NCBI GenBank assembly: GCA_003427395.1
Contig: BFEA01000245.1
Coordinates: 1,636,269 to 1,683,572, forward strand
From: Chara braunii
Taxonomy: Eukaryota > Streptophyta > Charophyceae > Charales > Characeae
DNA: 47,304 nucleotides
Direction of reading: 5' to 3'
The notes under the pieces are model-generated. The model saw only the letters and a list, made by a program, of their open reading frames with translations. It was not told the DNA's origin and ran no database searches. The position numbers and the translations under genes were made by a program. Below are positions 29,764 through 40,239 of the stretch, piece after piece. Each line of letters starts with the position of its first letter. Position 1 is the stretch's first letter.

Positions 29764-29927
29764 GTCACAAACAGAACTGCCCGGTAAACCGTAGGCAGAG
29801 GGAGAGAAGAGGACAACAAACGAGGGGCTGTGACAAACTGTTTCGTCGGAGTTTCACCGACTCATCAGGATGCTGAACCCTCAACAGTCTGCAGAATCCC
29901 CTCACTGATTACACTGTAAATGATAAT
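29764..29927 (-). repeat. Hammerhead element (E6), cut by the gap
   Basis: Minus-strand copy with GTGAC end, hairpin, CT spacer, ribozyme (29833-29892) and part of the left region (TTACAGTGTAATCAGTG) running into the N gap. Confidence 0.7.
29833..29892 (-). ncRNA. Type III hammerhead ribozyme, near complete
   Basis: Read on the minus strand: GCAGACTGTT, helix I GAGG/CATC (one mismatch, G:A), CTGATGA, stem II GTCGG/CCGAC fully paired, GAAA, then CAGTTTGT. Predicted cleavage between 29883 and 29882. Only the helix I mismatch weakens it relative to the copy at 26291. Confidence 0.78.
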
Positions 29928-30168
29928 NNNNNNNNNNNNNNNNNNNNNNNNNNNNNNNNNNNNNNNNNNNNNNNNNNNNNNNNNNNNNNNNNNNNNNNNN
30001 NNNNNNNNNNNNNNNNNNNNNNNNNNNNNNNNNNNNNNNNNNNNNNNNNNNNNNNNNNNNNNNNNNNNNNNNNNNNNNNNNNNNNNNNNNNNNNNNNNNN
30101 NNNNNNNNNNNNNNNNNNNNNNNNNNNNNNNNNNNNNNNNNNNNNNNNNNNNNNNNNNNNNNNNNNNN
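29928..30168. other. Assembly gap, 241 Ns
   Basis: Gap lying between two same-strand hammerhead elements. The true size is unknown. Confidence 0.99.
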
Positions 30169-30204
30169 AAAACCGTAGCAGGAAGCTAGCCAAGTCGTAG
30201 CATA

Positions 30205-30336
30205 TATCGTCACAAACAGAACTGCCCGGTAAACTGTAGGCAGAGAGAGAGAAGAGGACAACAAACGAGGGGCTGTGACAAACTGTTTCGTCGGAGTTTC
30301 ACCGACTCATCAGGAGGATGAACCCTCAACAGTCTA
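30205..30336 (-). repeat. Hammerhead element (E7)
   Basis: Minus-strand copy: GTGACGATA end, hairpin, CT spacer and ribozyme. Its distal side stops at a (TATC)n/(TA)n tract instead of the left region seen in E2. Confidence 0.7.
30278..30336 (-). ncRNA. Type III hammerhead ribozyme, complete core
   Basis: Minus strand: TAGACTGTT, helix I GAGG/CCTC perfect, CTGATGA, stem II GTCGG/CCGAC perfect, GAAA, CAGTTTGT. Predicted cleavage between 30328 and 30327. Helix III keeps at least seven pairs although its distal strand runs into the TATC repeat. Together with the minus-strand copy at 29833 it brackets the gap. Confidence 0.83.
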
Positions 30337-30374
30337 TCTATCTATCTATCTATCTATCTATATATATATATATA
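30337..30374. repeat. (TATC)n and (TA)n microsatellite
   Basis: TATC units passing into TA units; an M element follows immediately. Confidence 0.9.
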
Positions 30375-31041
30375 CAGGGTTACTTGACCGAACGTTCGGG
30401 GGCCCCCGGGCTGGCCTTCGAACGTTCGGGCGTTCGGGGTCCTAAAAATACGTTTTTGTCTCTGATTTTGTTTGTGTGAATTCTCTGTGATGTAACCTAC
30501 ACGCCTATAAATTTTTAAGCCATTCTGCTAAGCCAAAAACACATTAAAAATCGTCAAAGATGGGGGTGTCAAAATGTGCTCGCCCACTCACTATTTTGTT
30601 TTTTTTTCACTTTGAACTTTTTGTTTTTACTTTATTTCGGGGACTTAAAAATTTTATTATTTTTTAAACATTTTTTAATGAGTTATTGATTATGTAAACT
30701 ACATATCTATAAATTTTCAGGGCATTTGTCAATGCCAAAAAATAATTAAAAATCGGCAAAGATGGCGGTGTCGAAAAGGTGCTGGCACACTCACTCACTT
30801 TAATTCTCTTTTTATTTTTTCTTATTTTTATCAAAGTGTTTGTTTTCTGTATTTGATTTTTAATTCAAATTTGGTAAAGAATTTGGATGTAGGGCGCAGG
30901 CAAAGGTTGTTTAATTTATGTTTATCCATAACATATTTTGTTTTCGGAAGTTCTTGAAAACCTTTTTTTTTTTTTTTTTGGTCCGCGTTCGGCCGCCTTC
31001 CGAAGGGGTCCCGTACGTTCGGGCGTTCAGGTTCGGGCATT
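30375..31041 (+). mobile_element. M-family hAT MITE, right tip lost (M9)
   Basis: CAGGGTTACTTGACC left end after (TA)n, both internal blocks (near 30565 and 30760), poly-T and right subterminal repeats to GGTTCGGGCATT. The terminal few bases are missing where M10 starts inverted. Confidence 0.75.
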
Positions 31042-31751
31042 AGGGTAACCGGTGTTCGGGAAGGGCCGAACACCCGAACGCGAACCAAGGAAAAAAAAAA
31101 AATAATAACGACGTTTTCCCAAAATTCCGAAAAAAAAAAATGCTATGTACAAAAATAAACTAAAGAACATTTGCCTGGGCACTGTATCCGAATTCCTTAC
31201 CAGATGTGAATTAAAAATCAAATACAGAAAATAAACACTATGATAAAAATAAATAAATTAAAAGAGAATTAAAATGAGTGAGTGTGCCAACACCTTTTCG
31301 ACACCTCCATCTTTGCCTATTTTTAATTATTGTTTGGCATTCAGAAATGCCCTGAAAATTTACAGATATGTAGTTTACATAAACAATAACTCATTAAATA
31401 TTTTTCAAAAAGTAATAAAATATTTAGGCCCCGAAATGAAGTGAAAACAAAAAGTTAAAAGTGAAAAAAAAACAAAATAGTGAGTGGGCGAGCACGTTTT
31501 GACACCCCCATCTTTGACGATTTTTAATGTTTTTTTGGCTTAGCAGAATGACTTCAATATTTATAGGCGTGTAGGTTACACCATAGAGAACTCACAAAAA
31601 CAAATTCAGAAAAAAAACTTATTTTTAGGCCCTGAAATGTTTTTGCGCGGGGGCCGAACCTGGAGGTGTTCGGCCCCCGAACGGTACCCCGAACGCCCGA
31701 ACGTTCGGGGGCCAGCTCGGGGGGCCCCGAACGTTCGGTCAGGTAACCCTA
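31042..31751 (-). mobile_element. M-family hAT MITE, inverted partner (M10)
   Basis: AGGGTAACCGGTGTTCGGG start and GTCAGGTAACCCT end before (TA)n. With M9 it makes a second large inverted repeat of the same design as M2/M3. Confidence 0.75.
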
Positions 31752-31775
31752 TCCATATATATATATATATATACA

Positions 31776-32541
31776 CACAGGGTTGCAGGCTGAACGTACG
31801 AAGGCCCCTAAGCTGACCCCCGAACGTTCGGGCGCTCGGGACCCCGTACAGGGCCCGAACTTGGATTGGTTTGGACCCCGCAAAAAATGATTTTGGCACC
31901 CAAATATTATTATTTTTTTCTGCACTTTTTTTTTTTTGAGTTTTTTGTGATGTAAGGCATCTCCGAATTCATTTTAAAGTCATTCTGTTTAGCCAAAAAA
32001 AAATGAAAAATCCTCAAAGGTGGTGGTGTCAAAACTTGCTTGCCCACTCACAAATTTGATTTTTTTCTCTTTTCACTTTTTGTTTTTCATTTATTTCGGG
32101 ACACAAAACAATTATTATTTTTTCAAATTTTATTTGTAGATTCTCTATTATGTAAGATACACATATAGACAGTTTCATGGCATTTTTCATAGCAAAAAAA
32201 AAATGAAAAATCGCCAAAGATGGCGGTGTCAAAAACGTGCTCGCCCACTCAGTAATTTAATTCTCGTTTTATTTTTTCTAATTTTTATTATTATTATTTA
32301 TTTTTAGCATTTGATTTTTATTTCAAATTTGGTAACGAATTTGGATATAATGTTGAGGCAAATGTTGTTAAGTTTATTGTTCTGCATAATATATATTGTT
32401 TTCAGAGTTTTTGGAATTTGTTTTTTTTTTTTTTTTTTTAATCCGCGTTCGGCCGAACAGCCGAACACGTCGAGAGGGGGTGCCGAACGTTCGGGCGTTC
32501 GGGCTCGGGCGTTCGGCCCGTCCCGAACATCCGCTACCCTG
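31776..32541 (+). mobile_element. M-family hAT MITE, full length (M11)
   Basis: 766 bp from CAGGGTTGCAGG to CCGCTACCCTG, bounded on both sides by (TA)n-type tracts. Subterminal repeats, two internal AAATC(C/G)xCAAAG blocks about 200 bp apart, poly-T. No reading frame. Confidence 0.8.
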
Positions 32542-32570
32542 TATATATATATATATATATATATACATAT

Positions 32571-32683
32571 ATCGTCACAAACAGAACTGCCCGGTAAAAC
32601 CGTAGGCAGAGAAAGAGAAGAAGACAACAAACGAGGGGCGGTGATAAACTGTTTCGTCGGAGTTTCACCGACTCATCAGGAGG

Positions 32684-32684
<1 letters not shown>
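32571..32684 (-). repeat. Hammerhead element (E8), ribozyme truncated
   Basis: Hairpin, CT spacer, then GAAAC, stem II and CTGATGAGTCGG are present on the minus strand, with CCTC of helix I. The strand with the cleavage site is replaced by a (TA)n tract at 32685, so it cannot self-cleave. Confidence 0.7.
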
Positions 32685-32718
<34 letters not shown>

Positions 32719-32720
32719 TA
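32685..32720. repeat. (TA)n microsatellite
   Basis: TA tract replacing the helix I/III strand of E8; M12 starts directly after it. Confidence 0.9.
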
Positions 32721-33230
32721 CAGGGTTACCGGCCCGTACGTACGGAGGCCCCCGGGCAGACCTCCGTACGTTCGGGCGTTCGGGGTCCCGTACGGGGTCC
32801 GAACCCGAAGGCGTTCGGCCCCCGCCAAAAATTATTTCCGAGCCTAAAAATAATTGTTTTTTTCTGAAATGTTTTGTACGAGTTCTCTATGACGTGAGGT
32901 ACCTGTCTATAAATTTCCAAGTAATTTGGCTTAGCCAAATAAGAATGAAAAATCTCCAAAGATGGCGGTCTAAACAATTTTATTATTTTTTGAAACTTTT
33001 TTAGTGGGTGTTGTATTATATGAAGTACACATCTGTAAATTTTCACGGCATTTAGCTATGCCAAAAAAAAAATGAAAAATCTGCAAAGATGGCGGTGTCG
33101 AAAAAATGCTCGTGCAGTCACTAAATTTAACTCTCTTTTTATTTTTATTTATTTTTATTATTAGTATTTGTTCTGTGTATTTTATTTTTATTATTAGTTT
33201 TGTTTTATTATTGTTATTACTATTATTATT

Positions 33231-33238
33231 ATGATTAT
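33231..33238 (+). repeat. 8-bp target site duplication of M13, left
   Basis: ATGATTAT, repeated exactly at 34006-34013. It fits the hAT target preference nTnnnnAn. Confidence 0.85.
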
Positions 33239-34005
33239 CAGGGTTACCGGCATTCGGGACGGGCCGAACGCCCGAAACCGAACGCCCGAACGTACGGGAC
33301 CCCTTCGGAAGGCGTTCGGCCATTCGGGCCGAACACGGGGGAAAAAAAAAAAAAAAAAAAAAAGTTTTCAAATAATTTCGAAAAACAAATGTGTTATGGA
33401 GAAAAATAAACTAAACAACATTTATCCGGGCCCTACATCCAAATTCTTTACCCATTTTGAATTAAAAATCAGATACAGAAAATAACCACTATGATAAAAG
33501 TAAGAAAAAATAAAAAGAGAATTAAAATGAATGAGTGTGCCGGCACCTTTTCGACACCTTCATCTTTGCCGATTTTAATTATTTCTTGGCATTGACAAAT
33601 GCCCTGAAAATTTATAGATATTTAGTTTACATAATAAATAACTCATTTTAAAATATTTCAAAAAATAATAAAAGTTTTTAGGCCCCGAAATAAAGTGAAC
33701 ACAAAAAGTTAAAAGTGAAAAAAAAACAAAATAGTGAGTGGGCGAGCACATTTTGACACCCCCATCTTTGACAATTTTTAATGTGTTTTTGGCTTAGCAG
33801 AATGGATTTAAAATTTATAGGCGTGTAGGTTACATCATAGAGAACTCACAAAAAACAATTCAGAAAAAAAACATTATTTTTAGGCCCCAAAACGTTTTTT
33901 GGCGGGGGCCAAACCTGAAGGTGTTCGGCCCCCGAACGGGACCCCGAACTCCTGAACGTTTAGGGGCCAGCCCAGGGGCCTCGAATGTTCGGTCGGGTAA
34001 CCCTG
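33239..34005 (-). mobile_element. M-family hAT MITE, full length with target duplication (M13)
   Basis: 767 bp from CAGGGTTACCGG to GGTAACCCTG, flanked by the perfect 8-bp duplication ATGATTAT in ATT-repeat DNA. The copies in pure (TA)n cannot show a target duplication; this one does, which assigns family M to the hAT superfamily together with its CAGGG terminus. Non-coding, so mobilised in trans. Confidence 0.85.
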
Positions 34006-34039
34006 ATGATTATTATTATTATTATTAATATAATTATTA

Positions 34040-34081
<42 letters not shown>
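34006..34081. repeat. (ATT)n microsatellite including right TSD of M13
   Basis: 34006-34013 is ATGATTAT; the rest is mostly ATT units. Confidence 0.85.
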
Positions 34082-34083
<2 letters not shown>

Positions 34084-34183
34084 AAGTTTTTTTTAAGTTT
34101 TTTTAATTTTTAATGAAGATTGTTAGGAATTTGGGTATGCCTCCCAGACAAATGTTGTTTCTATAATTTTTCGGCACAACATA

Positions 34184-35183
34184 CGCGAGGATATGGGTCC
34201 TCGGCAGGCCTAAGGGACACCCTGCAGCATATGTGCCCGCCCTAAGTGAAGGCGGGCCTAACAAATCACGAGAGGTCCTTGGCTGTCAATTTCGCATTTG
34301 GGGTCTGGGCAGTTTCGTCACGCCAGTTGGTTGAAGGGAAACACAAGTTGAGCAACATGGAAATTCCCAGGCCTTCTAGGCCTTTCCGAAAGCACATGCC
34401 CTGGGCGAGATTCGCAGCGTCATACAGAGACAGTTGGGAGGTCCAACTGAGTGAGGCCCAGTGGCTGCACCAGAGGCGCAACATCCTGGGGCCTACCGGA
34501 AGCTTATGGGTCCAGGCCAGTCCAACCAGGCTGCCGAACGAGGCAGGCTCTTTCCATACAGAAAAGAGCTCGATGCCTGGCCAGTCATTCGGCCACTCGC
34601 ATATTAGCGGCAGCGTTGCTGGAGCTGAAGCTCGTGGGCTGCTGCTAGCGCTGAAGCTCGTGGGTTGCTGCTCGTGCGGTTATGCAGGGAGTAGGGCGCT
34701 GCTGAGGGCAGCGCCATAGCCCAGCCTCCATAGCTGGTAGGGCTTGGATGTACAATGAGACGCAGGGCTGGTCTTCGGGTGTACAACAAAGGGAGACGTG
34801 GGAGAGAGTCCAGGGGGAGAGAGAAGGATGATGATGATGATGATGTGAGGGCACATACCTGGTATTGGTGATGGTTCTACATGGGCGATATCTTCAAGTA
34901 CTTCGGGTGTTGCCGACGTCAACAGTTGCATTGTCAATTAGTAGGCTAGTAGTAGTTGTGTAGGGAGTTGGGCGTCAAGCTCCAAGTAGGGAGATAGAGA
35001 CTGGATACATATGTTGGTGGTGGCGAGAGCAACCTCTCATTGACATTGACTTTCAATGCTATGATTCTCCATTGGTGTTATATTGGTGCAATGCTGCTTC
35101 CTGAACACTATGTTACGATTTGGCTTTCAATGCAATTATGCAATCTGAAGATTATCATCTCGCTTCTGTTCATTTTCCTCGCA
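34184..35183 (+). repeat. 5' LTR (copy 2)
   Basis: 1000 bp, CGCGAGGATATGGG (aligned to TGCGAGAATATGGG of the 3' LTR, first base T>C) to CCTCGCA. Contains a short (GAT)n near 34830. Matches 41686-42657 and 6055-7056 with scattered substitutions and short deletions. Confidence 0.87.
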
Positions 35184-35186
35184 ATT

Positions 35187-35199
35187 TGGTATCGGAGCT
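35187..35199 (+). promoter_or_regulatory. Primer binding site, tRNA-Met, one mismatch (copy 2)
   Basis: TGGTATCGGAGCT, three bases after the LTR. It differs from the perfect site of copy 3 by A>G at the eighth base, consistent with decay. Confidence 0.8.
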
Positions 35200-36426
35200 G
35201 GTCCGAACTGCGCTCATTGGTTCTTCACAATAGATATTCGGTGCTTCGCATGAGGTGTGGGGCAGTGATAAGGCTTAGGCGTTGAACGTAAGGCGAGCCC
35301 AGGGTCGTGTGGGCACGCCAGGAAGCTATGTGATGACATTAGGGTTGTACGCTAGATGATGAGAGCTCACTGATGTGGCATTTAAGCCGAGGTGGAACTA
35401 CATTTTGTTGTTGGTTGTGCCGAGGCAAAGACCGGTCATCATAAATGCACATCAGGTTGCCGATGAGAAATCTGTGGTTGGGGGCTGCATTATGAGGTAC
35501 ATTGGTTCCTTCCTTATCTACCCTTTTCATTGCTTCTTACCGTGAGGAAGTGAGTCTTATCTTGAGAGTCCTCTCAATGTGAGGTGTCGCGAGCGCTCAA
35601 CCTTGAGAGTCGACATTCTTCCTGGGCAGCACGTTGGTGGGAGACGGGCGATGCCTCTGAATGGCCCTGGACGAAGCACTCGCGTCACGGTCACCATGCC
35701 AACCCGCCAGGACTAGTACACGCATGCTTAATCACAAGTCCTTGGTTCTCCTGCTGCGCAATAGAGGTCATGCAGGGCATGCCAACCCTTTGAACAGACG
35801 CTTACCAGACCGTCTCTAAATATTTCTGGTGGGGACCCGGTGTTGATTCTGACTGTGATCGTCGTCCTGTCTGCGACGTTAAATAATTCATGAGGAGTTA
35901 CGGGGGTGTAAGGCTCGTTGCATGCGAGGATAAATAATTTGCAGGGGTTGGCAAGTTCGGCGTTGACTTGGTGCACAGGGGTGGGCCGGATTGCACACCT
36001 TTAGACACGCTGCTCAACCAGATGCCTAGGAATGTCGACACAAAGTGACTAGTCAAGAGGGATACAGGGAAAGGGTTGGATCCCGATAACTGTTCGCCGT
36101 GGCATTAATTAGATAAACTGTAATCCAACATACATCTATGCAGGGAGCATTATTTTTATTTTGATTATTTAGTTGTTACGGACTTGACTAACAACTGACA
36201 GACAACTGCAGATAGAGTAATATATTCTTTGTTGCAATGCCATCTGTATCAGAGTAATCTAAAAATAGATTTATTCTTCCCTGTAGGATCTGACATTGGT
36301 TGACACCTAACCACCTAACTGTTTCTGTCCAGGCCAACCGAAGTTAGCGGTGTATCATAATCGGTTGTGTCATGCCGAGGTAGGATTCAGTGTGGATTCT
36401 AGTTTAGATCACACACACTGTAGCTC
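35200..36426 (+). other. Leader (5' UTR) of copy 2
   Basis: About 1.2 kb, homologous to the leader of copy 3; no conserved open frame. Confidence 0.7.
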
Positions 36427-38256
36427 ATGAGTAATGCAAGCACTAGTGAAGAGGAGTTGTTAGTGGATGACCGTAGGACTACTCATAGTACTGCTCTCAG
36501 TCGACCTTGACTTTCCTAGAGTTAGGTCCAGGAGACGAGAGGAGACTGCGGAGAGAGGCTAAAGAGAGAACAATGGCAAGAAGAGCGAGGGTCGCTGAGG
36601 ATAGTGTCAGGTCTAGGATTTCAGCCAGCACCGGTACGACCATGGTTACTTCCTCTACCATGTCGCAGGCCTCTTCACAGGCCACTTCGTCAAGAGTTAG
36701 TCAGAGTGGTTATCGGGTTTCCATTGGCCAGAGTGCTGGTTTGCAAGTCAGCCAGCAGGCTCAACTCACGTCGGAGGATTATGAGATCCTCCAAGCGCAA
36801 GAACTTCAGGATGAGCTACAACGACAATTGGATGAGGCAGCAGAGAGAAGAAGAAGAGTAATTATGAGAAAAGCTAGAATATGTAATAGATTGCAGAAGC
36901 TAAGCATATTAGAAGTATTAGATAAGTCAACACTTGACCCTGCGATGCGAGCGCTGCGTAAGGCAGCCTCAGTTTGATGTAGCTCCCCCTTCGGGTGCGG
37001 GTCCATCAGTGACGCCGTCGCCGGTAGGGCCTTCATTCTCACTTATGTTTAGCATGCCCCCTCCAGGTGGTTATGTGGCAACTAGTGGTCTGGTCCTTAG
37101 AGTCTCAGTCGTACCATCGATGACAGTGGTTACTACAGTCCCACCGTCAAGCTAGGCCAAGGTTAGTGTGCAGCAACTTTTTTCGGTGGCTATGCAGCCA
37201 CTGCAGCAATCCCCTGGGCCAATGCAGCCTATGAAGTGGATGCCCAAAATACCCTTGCTGAGTCCTAAGCCCTCTTCCAACGACAGTAAGAAGGATGAGG
37301 ACTTGGGCACCTGGGTAAGGACGGTGCCTACCTATGTGAGGCACAAGCGTACCATGCCGGAGCAAGAAGTTATAGTGGCTGCCTCCTTTCTAGAGGGGTC
37401 AGCAGCCCGCCGGTTGAATGGCCTAGTGCAGCAGCAGGGCTACGGTTAGAACTTCGATGCCTTCGCCCAGGCCCAGACATTGGAAGAGTTCCTACGGTCC
37501 GTGTACAATAGGTGGCATGACCCTCAAGGGGCCCAAAAGGCCACAGACACGATCAACAGTCTTTGTGCCAGAAGGTACAAGAATGTTAGAGAGCTTATGG
37601 ATACCGTAGAACGTCTGGTCGTAGTACCTGGTGTGCGCTATGACCAGCAAGTACTTCTTACAGATTACCTTAGATGTCTGCCTTCAGAGGTTAGGACAAA
37701 GTTGGTAGACGAGACCTATATCGAACAGCACAACTTTGCTTCATTTAGCAAAAAGGCCTTAGACATAAAGGCAAAATTGAGATCTGCGTATCAGCGTCAG
37801 GGAGATGGTAGGAAGAAGAGATTTCCCCAAGACTGGAAGAAGAAGGGTCAGTTAATGTTCGTTGACCACGATGGTCAAACGACGGAGATTGATGTGTTCC
37901 CAATTCTAGGGGATGAGACAGAGCATGATGGGGCCAGCGAGACTTCGGATGGGGGAGTCGTGACACCCATCAGGGAAAAGTCTAGGGTGACCGGGAAGAA
38001 GAAGGTAGGTCGGTCTACGGGTCAGGGCGACCAAGGAACGCCCGCATAGGTGAAACTTAGTTTAGAGTATGATGTGTGGAGGGACAGAGTCGCTAGGGGC
38101 ACGTGCATGAACTGTGGCAACTATGGCCATACGTCCCGAACGTGCCGAGGCAAGAAAGTCCTAACGAGGGTAGCCTCTCAAACGGTGGTGGGACTATCTT
38201 CGAACCCTGGCGGTGCTTCTGCGAGCACTTCACAGGGAAACACCTCACGCCAGTAA
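36427..38256 (+). pseudogene. gag: gag (copy 2)
   Basis: ATG at 36427. Frame 1 for about 80 bp, then the readable frame shifts (36507-36977: basic region, Ser/Thr linker, Gln/Glu/Arg-rich probable coiled coil) and returns to frame 1. The capsid-like part spans about 37240-37770 (GSAARRLNGLVQQQG, VRELMDTVERLVVVPGV, CLPSEVRTKLVDE), and a CCHC knuckle CMNCGNYGHTSRTC lies at 38107-38148. Stops: 37153, 37447 and 38047 (the last shared with copy 1). Natural end NTSRQ-stop at 38254-38256. It would assemble the particle and bind RNA; now broken. Confidence 0.83.
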
Positions 38257-38275
38257 GAGTTTTAGTCACTCTTAC
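38235..38275 (+). promoter_or_regulatory. -1 frameshift signal, gag/pol (copy 2)
   Basis: GGGAAAC (38235-38241) in gag frame as G GGA AAC, an 11-nt spacer, then an 8-bp perfect hairpin: GTAAGAGT (38253-38260) and ACTCTTAC (38268-38275), loop of 7 nt. The gag stop TAA lies in the first arm. Confidence 0.72.
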
Positions 38276-39044
38276 TCGCGCTGAAGTCGTAATGTTGCCT
38301 TCCCCACTTCAGGCGTTAGCCAGGGCTAGTGACCCACGTATCGCCCCGTAGACAAATTTAGACTCACGGACGCTCTGTTCGAGAGATGTGTCTGAGGCCC
38401 TAGAAGAGTTAGAGACTGAGTGGTCAGGGAAGGACTCAGAGACTCTTGGGCGATGATCAGTAGAGGTCCAAAGGGTGAACATTTCGTGGTATAGGTTGAT
38501 GTAAGTGGCTATAAAGTTGGCGCCTTCGCATACATGGGCTCTACACGAAATTTCATCATTCGTGCTTGTGTAGATAGACTGCGCTTAGGGGACCAAGTGC
38601 AACGACTTAGCAGAACTGTAACTTCTATGTTGGCCAACAAGCACCAAATGGTAGTTAAAGACTATGTCAATGACGTAGTCTATTCCTTCTCTTATGGAGG
38701 ACGGGAAGTGAGACAAAAAATCTCATTCCTCGTAAGCAACGAACTGCCCTTCGATATGCTTTTAAGCATGTACTACCTCGAGGTCGCGCAACCTCAATTT
38801 GATTGGGATAGGAAGGTGTTGATACACAAGCTGCGAAATGGTAGAACCGTTAGACTACAGAAGTACAAAGCTAGCAGTCTAGTGGAGAACTACGGTTGTA
38901 TGTGTGCTTCCTCTTTTTATAACTACTACAAGCAGAATCACGAGGAGGACATATATCTAGTCTTTGTCTGTTAGAAAGGGGGGGTCGCTCAAACACCCCG
39001 AGAGATAGAATCAATCATCGCACAATATTCTGACTTTTGTTAGG
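38242..39044 (+). pseudogene. pol: pol N-terminus: retropepsin-like region (copy 2)
   Basis: Open to TAG at 38349, then damaged (1-nt loss near 38435, TAG near 38492), then open 38534-38974. The active-site loop reads GAFAYMGSTRNFI with Tyr for Asp, as in copy 1, so protease is inactive. The TAG just before GAGCCCACATG (about 39042) is shared with copy 1 (3141). Confidence 0.72.
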
Positions 39045-39130
39045 AGCCCACATGTGTGGTAGAGACGGAGGTGGTCCATGCAATAGAGGTTGTCCCAGGT
39101 AGTAAGGTACCGTAAGGACGAATCTATAGG

Positions 39131-39829
39131 ATGTTTCCTGCGGAGTTGGATGAGCTATGCCGCCAGCTCAAGGAACTCATAGAAAAGGGATGGATTCGGC
39201 CTAGTACCTCCCCTTACGGTGCGCCAGTCGTATTTGTCTCAAAGAAGGGAGGTACCTTGAGGATGTGTATTGACTATAGAGACCTCAATGCCATCATCGT
39301 TAAGAACGAGGAGCCCCTACCCCGCATCGACGACCTCTTGGATAGAGTGCAGGGATGCCGGTACTTCACCAAGATAAATCTGAAGTCCGGATACCATCAA
39401 ATTGCCATTAGACCTGAGGACCGGCAAAAAACCGCATTTCAGACCAAGTACGGTTTGTACGAGTTTGTGGTGATGCCCTTTGGCCTATGCAATGCACCTG
39501 GTACGTTCCAGCACGCGGTGAACATGATATTTCATGATTACTTAGACAAGTTTATCGTCGTGTACCTCGACGATATTCTTATCTTTAGTAAAACTGTAGA
39601 GAAGCACACTGAGCACTTGAAAATAGTGTTAGGTCTCCTAAGACAGCACAAGTACAAGGTTAACTTGGAGAAATGCGAGTTCGGTCGCATCAAGATCTTG
39701 TACTTGGGTCATGAAATCTCAGCGGATGGATTGAGGCCGGATGATGCTAAGGTGGCCAACATACGTGACTGGCCCAGACCTCAGACTGTTATTGAGGTCA
39801 TATCGTTTTTGGGGATGACGGACTATGAG
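39131..39829 (+). pseudogene. pol: Reverse transcriptase domain (copy 2)
   Basis: Open for 233 codons (39131-39832). Motif order: [10 protein letters not shown], motif [13 protein letters not shown] (Asn codon 39377-39379 instead of Asp), [19 protein letters not shown] (residues 145-148 of this frame), and thumb region to FLGMTDYE. The loss of motif A Asp is shared with copy 1. The 3' end is cut by the 270-bp deletion: sequence jumps from the equivalent of 3926 in copy 1 to 4194, at a CTAT/TAT microhomology. Confidence 0.87.
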
Positions 39830-40239
39830 TAAAAAGATGTTGTCTCATAAACTAGCCAGGTTTACCTACGAGCATGAGCTTTACGCCTTTTACCGAGTGC
39901 TGGTCCATTGAAGACACTATCTCCTTGGTATATTCTTTTAGGTGAGATCTTACGATATGAGACCATGCGCTGGATCAAAACACAATCGATACTCTCTGCT
40001 GCACTCAAGCGGTGGATTCAAGTGATAAACATGTATGACTATTAACTTGATTCAATCAAGGGAGAGTACAACAAGGTAGTTGATACACTGTCACGTCGGG
40101 CAGATTACCTGGGCGCGCTAGTGACTGAATTTGACATATCTAACGACTTAACTCGATCATTGGTGGAAGCCTATCAGCAAGATTCAGTTATGTCTGAAAT
40201 GATCTGTAGACAAAAAAACTTTGGATGAATTTACGATGG
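39830..40239 (+). pseudogene. pol: RNase H remnant (copy 2)
   Basis: Only the second half remains (KKMLSHKLARFTYEHELYAFYRVLVH, interrupted by the TGA 39909-39911 common to all copies, then a degraded tail to VDTLSRRADYLG). The first catalytic Asp block is deleted. Confidence 0.75.

Larger units (their letters stand above)
32721..34183 (+). mobile_element. M-family hAT MITE interrupted by M13 and by copy 2 (M12)
   Basis: CAGGGTTACCGGCCCGTACG left end at 32721. Sequence is followed to the ATT-rich region at about 33180-33238, interrupted by M13 (33239-34005), then resumes (GTTAGGAATTTGGGTATGC, GTTGTTTCTATAATTT) until the 5' LTR of copy 2 at 34184. So two later insertions sit in one M copy. Confidence 0.65.

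Noticed and set aside
29909-30264. Open frames across the N run
   Set aside because: Consist almost entirely of undetermined residues.
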